Source of the DNA: Bog-159 sp963818855
GTDB taxonomy: Bacteria; Acidobacteriota; Terriglobia; Bryobacterales; Bryobacteraceae
Length of the DNA stretch: 64,000 bases
Assembly (NCBI GenBank): GCA_963818855.1
Contig: CAWFUH010000006.1
Location: 62,001 to 126,000 of the forward strand
Reading direction: 5' to 3'
Shown here: positions 1 through 8,372 of the stretch, one piece after another
Numbering within the stretch: position 1 is the stretch's first letter
Layout: each line of letters opens with the position of its first letter
Notes under the pieces: generated by a model
What the model saw: only the letters and a program-made list of their open reading frames with translations
What the model was told of the DNA's origin: nothing
Database searches by the model: none
Program-made: the position numbers and the translations under genes

Positions 1-922
1 CGAATCGCATTCCTTCGTTGTCCACGTAAAAGAAGGTGGAGTTCTTGCGGATTGGTCCTCCCACATCGGCGGCCCATTGGTTCGCATTATCGAACGGGCG
101 CGACACCCCGGACTGGTTCAGGAACCAGTCGTTGGCATTCATGGCGCGGCCATTCCACCAGTAGCTTGCACTGCCGTGATATTCGTTGGTGCCGGACTTG
201 GTTACATAGGTAACCTGCGCGCCGGCTAACTGCCCGAATTCGCCCGCGTACGGGTTGGCGATCACCGTGGCTTCCTGTACTTCATTCTGGCCCAGCGTGA
301 GATTGCTGGCCCCGGAGTTATTGATGTTGAAGTAGGGGTCCATGTCGTTTTCGCCGTTGACCGTAAACAGGTTCGAGGTTGCCGGCATGCCGTTGAGGGT
401 GAAATTGCCGTAGCCGCCAGTTACGTTGACCACCACCCCGGCCACGGTTTGCGCGATGTTGGTGATGTCTCCGCCGGGGCTGGGCAAGTCGCGGACTTCC
501 GCCGGCGTGAACGCGGTGTTGATGCTCGATTCGGGATTGATGAGAGGCGCCGCCGCCTCCACTTCCACGGTTTGCGTGGCAGCCCCTAATACCAAGGTCA
601 GATCCGTGGTCGCGATCTGCCCCACGGCTACGGTGGTCTGCCGAATCGCCTTTTGGAATCCGCTGGCCGCGACCGCTACGTCGTAGCGGCCCGGTTTCAG
701 CAATGAGAAACGGTATGCACCATTCTGGTTGGTAGTGCTCGTTTGGGTGAGGCCGGTATCCAGGTTCCGCAAGGTCACCTCGGCAGCAGGAATCACCGCG
801 CCGCTGGGATCGGAAACCGTACCGGCAATATCACCCGAAATCAAGGACTGTGCGCGGGCTGGCGCGGAGAACATGACCACCGCCAGGCTTAACGCAACAG
901 CAAGAACCCAACTTCTGTTCAT
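1..922 (-). CDS. TonB-dependent receptor, Oar-like, N-terminal part (cut by window edge)
   Basis: Reading from the ATG at 920-922, the frame stays open to base 1, giving about 307 residues of a protein normally over 1000 long. A signal peptide (MNRSWVLAVALSLAVV, cleaved near ARAQS) is followed by a carboxypeptidase-regulatory-like beta-sandwich (ISGDIAGTVSDPSGAVIPAA, residues about 30-110). A plug-like region follows (VRDLPSPGG, TLNGMPATSNLFTVNGENDM, VTYVTKSGTNEYHGSASYWW). This matches outer-membrane Oar/SusC-like receptors that import large substrates in Acidobacteriota. A Shine-Dalgarno AAGGAAGG sits upstream of the ATG. The barrel lies outside the window, so the substrate cannot be guessed. 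Family call is firm. Confidence 0.9.
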   Translation of the reverse strand, partial: MNRSWVLAVALSLAVVMFSAPARAQSLISGDIAGTVSDPSGAVIPAAEVTLRNLDTGLTQTSTTNQNGAYRFSLLKPGRYDVAVAASGFQKAIRQTTVAVGQIATTDLTLVLGAATQTVEVEAAAPLINPESSINTAFTPAEVRDLPSPGGDITNIAQTVAGVVVNVTGGYGNFTLNGMPATSNLFTVNGENDMDPYFNINNSGASNLTLGQNEVQEATVIANPYAGEFGQLAGAQVTYVTKSGTNEYHGSASYWWNGRAMNANDWFLNQSGVSRPFDNANQWAADVGGPIRKNSTFFYVDNEGMRF

Positions 923-1059
923 AAAATGACCTTCCTTTATAAGAGGTGCGCCTGGGCGCACGGACCATACATTGGCTTTGGCGAACCAGCCTGCAGTGCA
1001 CTGGCCAAGTCCGCGCAAGGCGACTCGCCCTTTTGTTTTCAATACTCAGAAGAATATAA

Positions 1060-1085
1060 ACAGGTATTCACCTCTTGATACCTGT
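1060..1085. promoter_or_regulatory. Perfect inverted repeat, candidate operator upstream of the TonB receptor
   Basis: ACAGGTAT at 1060-1067 is mirrored exactly by ATACCTGT at 1078-1085 with a 10-base spacer. It lies about 140 bases upstream of the receptor start and 65 bases after the end of the SUMF1-like gene. A TATATT box overlapping its minus-strand downstream side could be a -10. The rest of 923-1149 holds no gene. Binding by a dimeric regulator is inference. Confidence 0.45.
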
Positions 1086-1149
1086 ATTATAGCGTGGGAG
1101 CGGCTTCCGGAAACTGTAATTTCTGGAAGCTAACTAACCTCCAAGGCGG

Positions 1150-1845
1150 CTATAGATGGTCGCCGGCGCAGCGTACGCCCATGTCGCGATGGGCGGTGTC
1201 CGGTGTGGCCCAAAGGCGGTCCGAAACGCGCACGTGCCGGGGAAGATTGTAGAACGAGTCGCCGCGCAAGACTCTCTTGTTCGGCTCCGGCGGATACACA
1301 TCCTCCACCCACTCCCAAACATTGCCCAACGTGTCGTACAGTCCGTACGCATTCGGCAGTTTGCGGCCAACCTCGTGCGTGCTGTCGCCGCTGTTGCCGG
1401 CGTGCCAGGCGATATCGTCGACCGGGCCGTAGCGTGCCGTAGCAATGCCGCCGCGCGCGGCATACTCCCATTCCGCCTCAGTCGGCAACCGCATTCCCAC
1501 CGCCTGGCAGTAATCGCGCGCATCGTACCAACTGATCTGATCGACAGGCAACCGCGGCCCGCGATAGCGGCTGGGGTTCTTCCCCGTCACCCGCGCGTAC
1601 GCTTCCTGGGTAACTTCCGTTTGGCCGATCCAGAAGCCCTCCAGTATCACAACCGTGCCTCTGGCGGGTTCCCACTTGAAACAAGCTGCGTCTCCCGGCG
1701 AACAACCCATGGCGTAGCTTCCGGGCGGAATCCAGACATATGGAAGACCGTCAATCAGATTAATCTTGATTACCGGGACGGGTGCCGCGGCGATCTGACT
1801 GCGGGCAGCGGCGAGCAGAATCAGCGCACTCGAAAGCCACTTCAT
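1150..1845 (-). CDS. Formylglycine-generating-enzyme (SUMF1/FGE-sulfatase) family protein, exported
   Basis: The 231-residue protein starts with a signal peptide (MKWLSSALILLAAARSQIAA). It then shows the linear motifs of the SUMF1 C-type-lectin-like fold: WIPPGSYAMG, IGQTEVTQEAY, LPVDQISWYDARDYC, RLPTEAEWEYAARGG, YGLYDTLGNVWEWVEDV, VLRGDSF and a closing GVRCA. True FGEs oxidise a sulfatase cysteine; many bacterial relatives have other or unknown roles, and no sulfatase is nearby. It is the last gene of a minus-strand operon, 7 bases after the SMR-like gene pair. Family firm, activity unknown. Confidence 0.88.
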   Translation of the reverse strand: MKWLSSALILLAAARSQIAAAPVPVIKINLIDGLPYVWIPPGSYAMGCSPGDAACFKWEPARGTVVILEGFWIGQTEVTQEAYARVTGKNPSRYRGPRLPVDQISWYDARDYCQAVGMRLPTEAEWEYAARGGIATARYGPVDDIAWHAGNSGDSTHEVGRKLPNAYGLYDTLGNVWEWVEDVYPPEPNKRVLRGDSFYNLPRHVRVSDRLWATPDTAHRDMGVRCAGDHL

Positions 1846-1852
1846 GGCCGGC

Positions 1853-2230
1853 TTACTTACTGCCGAGTCCGACGAAGAAGACTCCGATCACAATCAGGAA
1901 GAGCCCCACGAACTTCAGCCGCGTCAGGGGCTCCTTGAAAAAAATGCGCGACCAAAGCAGGGTCCAGATGTAGCCTAACGACACCATGGGATACAGAACC
2001 GAAAGCTCTCCAGGAGGGCGGATGCCGAGCACGAAAAAGTAGGACGAAATCATGAACATGGCGACGCCGGATGCCAGGCGCCAGTTGAAAAACGGCGGCG
2101 TGCGCGCGATAAACAGATACTGCCATCCCTGATGCACCTGGTGCGCGCCCGATTTCAGAAATACCGCTCCGAAAGACCCGATGAACGATGCGAACAGCAC
2201 CAACAGCATGTTACTGATGGGAGTCCTCAT
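1853..2230 (-). CDS. Small EamA/SMR-type membrane transporter subunit A
   Basis: The 125-residue protein has four predicted membrane spans (MLLVLFASFIGSFGAVFLKS, FNWRLASGVAMFMISSYFFV, LSVLYPMVSLGYIWTLLW, LKFVGLFLIVIGVFFVGLG). This is the size and plan of SMR/EmrE-like half-transporters. The ATG at 2228-2230 is chosen because it overlaps the TGA of the upstream homologue as ATGA, so the two are translationally coupled. The pair resembles two-component SMR systems such as ArnE/ArnF. GELSVLYPMV here matches GELSLLYPVI in the partner. Substrate unknown. Confidence 0.82.
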   Translation of the reverse strand: MRTPISNMLLVLFASFIGSFGAVFLKSGAHQVHQGWQYLFIARTPPFFNWRLASGVAMFMISSYFFVLGIRPPGELSVLYPMVSLGYIWTLLWSRIFFKEPLTRLKFVGLFLIVIGVFFVGLGSK

Positions 2231-2640
2231 CGCTTGCCGCCCTTGCCGAGTACGGCCACGCCGGTGACGATGAGGACGATACCCGCGAGCTTCCACGGGT
2301 TGATGTCGTCGTGAAAGATCAGAAACGAGAGCACGGTCACCCACACATAGGTGAGCGCAATCACCGGGTAGAGCAGCGATAATTCACCATCTTTGAGGGC
2401 CAGCACCAGCAGCAGCGTGGAGATGCCGTACAGGCAGTAGCCGCCCATCAGGGGGAGATTGGTGGCCATTCCCACCAGACCGGGATGCACCAGGTGATTG
2501 GCGCCGGTTTTCATCAGCACCTGCGCGGCCGCGCCCAGAATGGTGCAGCAGAATACCAGGCCGACAGGCTGCCGGCTGGCGGCCGAGACACGGACGGGAT
2601 CGGTGGCGGTGGTGCTCAAAGCGACGGAACTCCGTCCCAC
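2227..2640 (-). CDS. Small EamA/SMR-type membrane transporter subunit B
   Basis: The 137-residue protein has four hydrophobic segments and the SMR/EamA signature region GELSLLYPVIALTYVWVTVL. It probably starts at a GTG (2638-2640) and is the first gene of the SMR-SMR-SUMF1 operon. Its stop overlaps the next start as ATGA, the arrangement seen in obligate heterodimeric small transporters. The N-terminal 25 residues are polar and extend beyond a minimal SMR protein. It is divergent from lepB, with only 32 bases between the two starts. Lipid-linked sugar or drug export are the known roles of relatives; neither is shown here. Confidence 0.82.
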   Translation of the reverse strand: MGRSSVALSTTATDPVRVSAASRQPVGLVFCCTILGAAAQVLMKTGANHLVHPGLVGMATNLPLMGGYCLYGISTLLLVLALKDGELSLLYPVIALTYVWVTVLSFLIFHDDINPWKLAGIVLIVTGVAVLGKGGKR

Positions 2641-2664
2641 AGAATATCAGGCTTTCGCTACAAT
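2636..2664 (+). promoter_or_regulatory. Candidate promoter of lepB (leaderless)
   Basis: TACAAT at 2659-2664 is a 5/6 -10 box with CCCACA (weak -35) 17 bases upstream. The -10 ends only 8 bases before the GTG of lepB, so transcription would begin at or next to the start codon. No Shine-Dalgarno is visible. Confidence 0.35.
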
Positions 2665-2672
2665 GGGTATCT

Positions 2673-3470
2673 GTGGAACAAAAGAAAGCGACATCCGTGG
2701 CGGAGGTGAAGACGCCTCCCCCTCCGCCGCCGGTGACTAAGGCCGACCAGCCGCGGGGGTTCATTGCCGAATGGACCGTGACCATCATCTTGCTCCTGTT
2801 CGGCACCACCACGCTGGTACAGGCTTTCGTCATCCCCACGGGCTCCATGGAGGACACGCTATTGATTGGCGACCACCTCCTGGTCGACAAGATGGCCTAC
2901 GCTCCGCCGGGCCCGGTTTCGAAGTACGTCCTGCCGTACGAGCACGTGAAGCGCGGCGATATCATCGTATTCCGCTATCCCATCGATATTCGCCAGACCT
3001 TCGTCAAACGCTGCATGGGCGTGCCCGGCGATCACATCAAGCTCGTGAACAAGCAGGTCTATCTGAACGGCAAGAAACTGAACGAGCCGTATGTGTACCA
3101 TAAGACCGAATACATCGAGGCGTACCGGGACAATTTTCCGAGCGAGCCTGATGTGCACGTATACGAACCGGCCCAGGACATGCTCGACCATCACGTGGTG
3201 AACGGTGAGGTGGTGGTGCCGCCGGACAGTTTTTTTGCCATGGGCGACAACCGCGATTCGTCGCTCGACAGCCGGTATTGGGGATTCGTTCCGCGGGAGA
3301 ATATCATCGGCAAGCCGCTGATCATCTATTGGTCTTACGACGCGCCCACCGAAGCGCTCTCCGACCCGACGATTGGCGTCGACCACCTGGTGGACCTCAT
3401 GGAGCATTTCTTCACCAAGACGCGCTGGAGTCGGACTTTCAGGCTGGTGCGCGGCTACCCGGTCAATTGA
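2673..3470 (+). CDS. lepB: Signal peptidase I
   Basis: Type I signal peptidase, which cleaves exported preproteins at the outer face of the inner membrane. The 265-residue protein has a proline-rich cytoplasmic start (PPPPPP, residues 15-20) and one membrane span (about 31-51). The catalytic serine is S58 in IPTGSM and the general-base lysine is K112 in FVKRCMGVPGD; the conserved MGDNRDSSLDSR box lies near the C-terminus. Start is the GTG at 2673. The next gene begins 3 bases after its stop, so the two are probably cotranscribed. Confidence 0.96.
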   Translation: MEQKKATSVAEVKTPPPPPPVTKADQPRGFIAEWTVTIILLLFGTTTLVQAFVIPTGSMEDTLLIGDHLLVDKMAYAPPGPVSKYVLPYEHVKRGDIIVFRYPIDIRQTFVKRCMGVPGDHIKLVNKQVYLNGKKLNEPYVYHKTEYIEAYRDNFPSEPDVHVYEPAQDMLDHHVVNGEVVVPPDSFFAMGDNRDSSLDSRYWGFVPRENIIGKPLIIYWSYDAPTEALSDPTIGVDHLVDLMEHFFTKTRWSRTFRLVRGYPVN

Positions 3471-3473
3471 GCC

Positions 3474-4553
3474 TTGGCTGAGAATCCGCACCACTATGCC
3501 TTGATTCTGGCCGGCGGCCGCGGCACCCGCTTCTGGCCGCGCAGCCGCCGCCGTTCCGCAAAGCAGGTCCTGAACGTGGTCGGATCGCGCTCGCTGATCC
3601 AAAATACCGTGGATCGGCTGCGGCCCTTGATTCCCCCCGCGCGCATGTTCGTGCTGACCAACGAATACCTGCGCGATGAAATCGTGCGGCAACTGCCGGA
3701 TATCCCCGCAGCGCAGATTCTGGCGGAGCCCGCGCAGCGCAATACGGCGCCGGCCATCGGTCTGGCCGCGCACATTCTGGAATCGATCGACGCGGATGCG
3801 GTCATGGGCGTCTTTCCCGCCGACCATATCATTACTAAGGAAGGCCGCTACCGGCAGTTGGTGCGCAGCGCGTTTCGCGGCGCGGAACGCGGGCAGATGG
3901 TGGTGCTGGGCATCCTGCCGCGCTGGGCCGAGACAGGGTACGGCTATATTGAATTCCCCCGCGGCACGCAGCCGGGGTCGCAGCCGGTCCCCATCCGCCG
4001 GTTTCAGGAAAAGCCGGACGCGCGCACGGCGCGCCGGTACTTAAAATCCGGGCGGTTCTTCTGGAATGCCGGGATGTTCTTCTGGCGGGCGGGTGTCTTG
4101 CTCGGCGAATTGCGCCGTAACCTGCCGCGCACAGCCAGCATCCTGGCGGCTCTGCCGGCTTTTGACGACGCGCGATTTCTGACGGCGCTCAAAGAGGCGT
4201 TCCCGTTGAGCGAGAACATTTCGATCGATTACGCGGTAATGGAAAAGGCGAGCGGCGTGGTCGGCATCGCGTGTCCGGAGATCGGCTGGAATGACGTGGG
4301 TAGCTGGAACGCGGTGTACGAGCTATTGCCGCACGACAGCAGCGGCAACGTGCTGCCGCCGGATGCCATCTTCCAGGCGGCGAACGGTAATTATGTGGAT
4401 ACGGGCGGAAAGATGGTAGCACTGGTGGGTGTTTCGAACCTGATTGTCATCGACACGCCTGACGCGCTGCTGGTGGCGCATCGCGATCGCGCGCAGCAGG
4501 TGGGCGAAGTGGTGAAGATTCTCGAAAAAAAGAAACGCGACGATTTGCTGTAG
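3474..4553 (+). CDS. manC: Mannose-1-phosphate guanylyltransferase
   Basis: Makes GDP-mannose from mannose-1-phosphate and GTP. The nucleotidyltransferase signature is intact near the N-terminus (LILAGGRGTRFWPRSRRR, then SAKQ). VFPADHI, GYGYIEFPRG, RFQEKPD and RFFWNAGMFFW follow. At 359 residues it has only the transferase part and lacks the isomerase cupin of bifunctional ManC/AlgA enzymes. Start is TTG at 3474, just after the lepB stop. GDP-mannose is the substrate of the GDP-mannose 3,5-epimerase-like enzyme encoded at 52.6 kb, though the two are far apart. Confidence 0.93.
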   Translation: MAENPHHYALILAGGRGTRFWPRSRRRSAKQVLNVVGSRSLIQNTVDRLRPLIPPARMFVLTNEYLRDEIVRQLPDIPAAQILAEPAQRNTAPAIGLAAHILESIDADAVMGVFPADHIITKEGRYRQLVRSAFRGAERGQMVVLGILPRWAETGYGYIEFPRGTQPGSQPVPIRRFQEKPDARTARRYLKSGRFFWNAGMFFWRAGVLLGELRRNLPRTASILAALPAFDDARFLTALKEAFPLSENISIDYAVMEKASGVVGIACPEIGWNDVGSWNAVYELLPHDSSGNVLPPDAIFQAANGNYVDTGGKMVALVGVSNLIVIDTPDALLVAHRDRAQQVGEVVKILEKKKRDDLL

Positions 4554-4560
4554 AAGTTGC

Positions 4561-4585
4561 CGAGCCGCGACCGTCAGGGAGCGGT
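4561..4585. repeat. Dispersed repeat R1, copy a
   Basis: A 25-base element reading CGAGCCGCGACC then GTCAGGGAGCGGT, with near-identical copies at 14110 and 23869. It carries an ACCG/CGGT inverted pair. On the minus strand it encodes the last three codons and the TGA stop of the neighbouring exported protein, so that gene ends inside the repeat. Confidence 0.75.
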
Positions 4586-6166
4586 TGACAAACGTACGTG
4601 GTCCGAGCCGGTAGCCGCTGCTTGCACCTTCTTCGCGCGGGTCAGATATGGACGGATGGCGGCGGGGTTGGCGTACTCCAGCTCGGCCCCGTCTTCCATC
4701 GCGAACAGCGCATATTCCCCAGCCGGCAATCCGCGAAATTCGTAGCTGCCATCGCTATTGCTCTCGACCGCGCGATTGTCGTCCGCCCTTCCGGTACCCG
4801 TCGCCGGAGCGAGCACTACCAGTGCGCCAGGAAGCGGCTGTCCCCCACGATAGACCATTCCGGCTATGCGGCTGGTGCCTCTGGCCGCCAGCACCGTAAG
4901 CCGCACGTTCGCCCCGGCCTGGATCGCCAGCCAGTCGCCGTCGCGCCGGCCGCCTTCAGACGCCCAGCTCCGCAGGTAAATATCCTCCGACCCGCCGATG
5001 CCCACCCGGTAACGCCCGGGAGGAATTGCCGGAATCGAGAACCGTCCGCCGGCGCCGGCTGCCAGCGGCTGAGTGTGGCCGTCCTCGCCGCGCAGCACAA
5101 CCGTGACCGCCCCAGGCAGGTTTCCGGCACCCTCCAGTGAAACGGTTCCGCGCAGCGTAGGCGCCGCGTGCAAGCTCACGTCGACATCCGCGTCTTCATC
5201 GGCCGCGTCGAATTCGCTCGCGCCGTACCAGGTGCGCATCCCATCCGGCGCCTCCGCCCGCACAGTGTAATGGCCCGGCACCAGGTTCCACAAATTGTAA
5301 AGGTCGCCGGTTTCGCTTCCCTGGCGAATGTGGACTCCCTCGCCCGGAAGGCCCACGCCGGTCACCGTGTACCGCTTCACCAGACTGTCGTCCTGGTCGC
5401 AATGCACATGCACGGAGACAGCCGGAACCGGCAGCAGCGTGAAATTGGCGCTGGCCTCCTGGCCGGCTTGGAGCGCCAGAGGTTCCGCGGCGGCCGCATC
5501 GCCGACATTCGGATAATATCGGACGCCATAGCCGGTGTGGGTCATCTGGCGGGGCGCGGCATCGGCCAGCGTTTCCGCGAACTTGCTGTACCAGGGGACG
5601 CCCGAAACCACCAGGTAATAGCTGCCCGAGGGAAGCGCGGAAAACCGGTACTCCCCGATGTCATCCGTACGCACGCTGGATTCCTCGATCAAATGCCGCC
5701 GGCCTGCGACGATTCGGGAACCAAGCAGTTGGACCAGCGCCTGCGCGACAGGCTCGCCAGCGTCATCGACTACTTTCCCCGCAATCACGCCGGGCGGCGG
5801 CAGCCGCAGCGCGATGTGCTCGTCGTCCTGACCGGGCCCGGTGACGATGGCGCTGACCAACCCCGCATGTTGGCCATAGCTCCGCGTCAGGAAGCCGCGC
5901 CGCTGTCCGGACAACTCGTACTTGCCGGGCGGCAAACCGGTAAAAGCAAACTGCCCGCCGTCTCCACTGAGCATGGACACCGGCTGGCCATCGCCCGCGA
6001 ACCGCGTCAGCGTTACGCGCGCTCCCGCGATGGGCTGGCTGCTGGCTGCGTTTACGACCGTGCCCGCCACGCGATAGCTGCCGGCTTGCTGCGCCGCTGC
6101 CGGCCACGATCGAACGGCTAGCAGGATGGCCAGCAGGCAGATCAGCATTAAGGCGCGGCCGGTCAT
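4574..6166 (-). CDS. Exported protein with carboxypeptidase-regulatory-like domains (1)
   Basis: From the ATG at 6164-6166 the product is 530 residues. A signal peptide (MTGRALMLICLLAILLAV, ending near AAAQQAG) is followed by repeated CarboxypepD_reg/CNA-B-like beta-sandwiches. Each carries a G-x-V-V/x-A...G...Y-x-F-x-x-L-P-x-G-x-Y pattern: VAGTVVNAASSQPIAGARV...FTGLPPGKYEL, IAGKVVDDAGEPVAQALV...RFSALPSGSYYL and FRGLPAGEYALF. The start overlaps the stop of the upstream paralogue as ATGA, so they are coupled. No enzymatic motif is visible; a cell-surface or periplasmic binding role is possible. The stop codon lies inside repeat R1. Confidence 0.8.
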   Translation of the reverse strand: MTGRALMLICLLAILLAVRSWPAAAQQAGSYRVAGTVVNAASSQPIAGARVTLTRFAGDGQPVSMLSGDGGQFAFTGLPPGKYELSGQRRGFLTRSYGQHAGLVSAIVTGPGQDDEHIALRLPPPGVIAGKVVDDAGEPVAQALVQLLGSRIVAGRRHLIEESSVRTDDIGEYRFSALPSGSYYLVVSGVPWYSKFAETLADAAPRQMTHTGYGVRYYPNVGDAAAAEPLALQAGQEASANFTLLPVPAVSVHVHCDQDDSLVKRYTVTGVGLPGEGVHIRQGSETGDLYNLWNLVPGHYTVRAEAPDGMRTWYGASEFDAADEDADVDVSLHAAPTLRGTVSLEGAGNLPGAVTVVLRGEDGHTQPLAAGAGGRFSIPAIPPGRYRVGIGGSEDIYLRSWASEGGRRDGDWLAIQAGANVRLTVLAARGTSRIAGMVYRGGQPLPGALVVLAPATGTGRADDNRAVESNSDGSYEFRGLPAGEYALFAMEDGAELEYANPAAIRPYLTRAKKVQAAATGSDHVRLSTAP

Positions 6167-7740
6167 GGCGCCTCGGCAGCCGTGATTTTCACGCTCACAG
6201 CCTGGTGCTCGCGCGCACCCACATGCACGCTGACCGCGTGGCCGGCCCAGGTTTGGCGCGCATCCGGATTGGCGTACTCGAACGCTTCCGGAGAGCCGGT
6301 CCACGCATACACCTGGTAGTCACCGGGGGCCACCTGCGCGAACGTGAAGTGCCCCGTGAAGTGCGCGAACCGGGTGCGATATTCACCGCGGTCGACCGGC
6401 ACTAGAACCAGCGAGGCCGGCCCGGTTTCGCCTTCTTGCGAGGCGGTCACTGCTACCGTTGCGCCGTCCGCACCCAGCACCGCCTCGATCGGCGGCGGGA
6501 CGGCGGCGGGTGTAATCCGCAGTTCGCCGCTTTCAAGCAAGTCCGTATCCCCTATGCGGACCGCGGAAACATAGCCGCCCGCACACTCCATCGCCAGCCG
6601 GTAACGGCCGGCCAGCACCCCTTCGATCGCGAATTCACCGGCGGCATCCGTCTCGGCTTCCAGGTCGGCTTCGCCGGTTTCGCTGTTTAGCCACGGCCCC
6701 GCGGGCGAAAGCCGGATGGCACAGTTTGGCGATCGCGGCGCACTGGCGTCGGCGGATTCAGCCACGCGCACGTTACCCCGCAGCGCCACGCTGGCGTCCA
6801 GCGGTAAGGTTACGGTGTGCATGTCGCCCCGAACCTGCAGGGCCAGTTCTCGGCGCCGGCGCTCGAGTCCTTCCCCCTGCGTCACACGCAGCGTGTAGCT
6901 GCCCGGCAGCACACCGTGGATCTCGAATACGCCGCTGGCCCCATCGAGCGTAACCGCCGTTCCGCCAGGCTCTCCGTCCGCGCCCAGCAGTTCGACGTGC
7001 GCGGGCAGCCGTGGCGAAAAACCGATGATCACACCGTGAACCTGATACGCCGCGCGGAGGCTGAGCGCGAAATCCGCCGGCAAATCGCGCCCCGCCTCGA
7101 CCTCCACGGGAACTGCCGAAGCCAGTTCGGTGGCGCCGCCGTAATAAACCGCTGCGAACCCCTCGTGCGCGTCCGGATCCCCCTGAGGTTTGTCCCACCC
7201 CGCCGCTCTCAGATAATACCTGCCGGCTTCGAGGTTCGGCAGACGGTAATAGCCGCGATCGTCGGTAGCGGCGGCGGACTCCAAACGAACTTGTCTGCGG
7301 CCCTGCGTCACCTGGATCGAGAGCACTTCGATGCGTACATTTTCCAGAGGCTCGCCGGCGGCATCGGCCACCCGGCCGGTGATGACACCCAAGGGATCCA
7401 GCCGCAGCACCAGGTCTTCGCGTGATGGACCCACCAGCACCCGCGACCCGGCTGCCGCGAAGCCCGGCTTCTCCGCATTGGCGAAATAGGGTCCGGCGGG
7501 CAGGTTGCAGAAGCGAAAGTTGCCGGCGGCATCGGTCAGCGCAGCCGATTGCGGGGCCGATTGCGGGGCCGATTGGGGAATGGTCACCGCCGCGCGGCGC
7601 ACAGGTTCGCCGGTGGATGCGTTTACCACGGTTCCCGCGATGCAGAATTCCAGCTCATCGGCCGGCATCCGGGCGGCCGTCAGCACCACGGCCAGCGCGC
7701 ATACCGCCCGCGGCAGTGCCGGGGGGAGCCACATATCCAA
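6163..7740 (-). CDS. Exported protein with carboxypeptidase-regulatory-like domains (2)
   Basis: The 525-residue product is paralogous to the downstream gene. It has an N-terminal signal-like segment (LPRAVCALAVVLTAARM) and then CNA-B/CarboxypepD_reg-type modules: IAGTVVNASTGEPVRRAAV...FRFCNLPAGPYFA, ITGRVADAAGEPLENVRIEV...YYRLPNLEAGRYYLRAAGW, and FAIEGVLAGRYRLAME. Both paralogues end with EYANP-containing sequence, which supports recent duplication. A short in-frame Ser-Ala-Pro-Gln repeat lies near residue 60. Function unknown; extracytoplasmic location is likely. Confidence 0.8.
   Translation of the reverse strand: MDMWLPPALPRAVCALAVVLTAARMPADELEFCIAGTVVNASTGEPVRRAAVTIPQSAPQSAPQSAALTDAAGNFRFCNLPAGPYFANAEKPGFAAAGSRVLVGPSREDLVLRLDPLGVITGRVADAAGEPLENVRIEVLSIQVTQGRRQVRLESAAATDDRGYYRLPNLEAGRYYLRAAGWDKPQGDPDAHEGFAAVYYGGATELASAVPVEVEAGRDLPADFALSLRAAYQVHGVIIGFSPRLPAHVELLGADGEPGGTAVTLDGASGVFEIHGVLPGSYTLRVTQGEGLERRRRELALQVRGDMHTVTLPLDASVALRGNVRVAESADASAPRSPNCAIRLSPAGPWLNSETGEADLEAETDAAGEFAIEGVLAGRYRLAMECAGGYVSAVRIGDTDLLESGELRITPAAVPPPIEAVLGADGATVAVTASQEGETGPASLVLVPVDRGEYRTRFAHFTGHFTFAQVAPGDYQVYAWTGSPEAFEYANPDARQTWAGHAVSVHVGAREHQAVSVKITAAEAP
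7544..7576. repeat. In-frame 12-base tandem repeat
   Basis: The unit GCCGATTGCGGG occurs twice in full and once in part. On the minus strand it encodes repeated Ala-Pro-Gln-Ser, so copy-number change would keep the frame of the exported protein. Confidence 0.6.
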
Positions 7741-7761
7741 CGATTATAGGAACTGGCTTGA

Positions 7762-8313
7762 TCAGTTGGAAGCAGTGCCGGTCAGGCCCAAAGTCGTGCT
7801 ATTGCCGAAGGCCGTGTACTTCACCTTGCTCCCCGGGCCGCTAGCTGTCGCGGCGGCCGTGAGGATTTGCGGAGTGGGAGTGAACTTCCGCGGGTGCTTC
7901 GTTACCGCCGCGGTGAAGCTGCCTTTGGCCAGCGACGCTGTGCCTACCACGGTTGCTCTGATCCCGTCGATCGTTACCTTCGCGGTAAACACCATCGTAT
8001 CGGGACCGGCCGGTGGGAAGCTATACTTCAGCGTGGACGTCCCGCTCTTATAGGCCGTGCCGTTGACCGTAACCGTCACAGCGCCGGCCGGCAGTGAATA
8101 CGTTGCTGTCGTTTTCGTTTTGCTGGTGGGTGTCAGTGTGTTGCTGACAGCCGCAGTGATATTACCGCTCTCGCCATCCGCACCCAGTGGATCCGAACCC
8201 GCGAGGACCGGCCCCAGGGTGCCCGAGATGTTGTAAGTGATAGTCGCCGCCGTGAGCGGCATCAGTCCCAGCATGAGAGCGGCAGACAGAAAAAACCCTC
8301 GTCGTACGTGCAT
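7762..8313 (-). CDS. Small exported protein of unknown function
   Basis: The ATG at 8311-8313 has a strong Shine-Dalgarno (AGGAGGG), giving 183 residues. A clear signal peptide (MHVRRGFFLSAALMLGLMPL, then TAA) precedes a Thr/Ser/Gly-rich beta-strand protein (ITYNISGTLGPVLAG, ATYSLPAGAVTVTVNGTAY, YKSGTSTLKYSFPPAGPDT). The ending LGLTGTASN has no membrane anchor or sorting signal. I recognise no family. The composition suggests a secreted beta-rich protein. It stands apart from the upstream ketoacyl-synthase homologue by 59 bases in the same orientation. Confidence 0.65.
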   Translation of the reverse strand: MHVRRGFFLSAALMLGLMPLTAATITYNISGTLGPVLAGSDPLGADGESGNITAAVSNTLTPTSKTKTTATYSLPAGAVTVTVNGTAYKSGTSTLKYSFPPAGPDTMVFTAKVTIDGIRATVVGTASLAKGSFTAAVTKHPRKFTPTPQILTAAATASGPGSKVKYTAFGNSTTLGLTGTASN

Positions 8314-8372
8314 ATTGCTTCCCTCCTGATCGTCTGCGGATAAATCCGCGCGGTCTACGAGTTTATGTGGAA

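Noticed and set aside
2859..3827. Long minus-strand ORF opposite lepB and manC
   Set aside because: Shadow of two well-recognised genes; composition rich in His/Arg/Gln typical of antisense frames.
5168..6121. Long plus-strand ORF opposite the exported beta-sandwich protein
   Set aside because: Antisense shadow; the minus-strand frame has a signal peptide and domain repeats.
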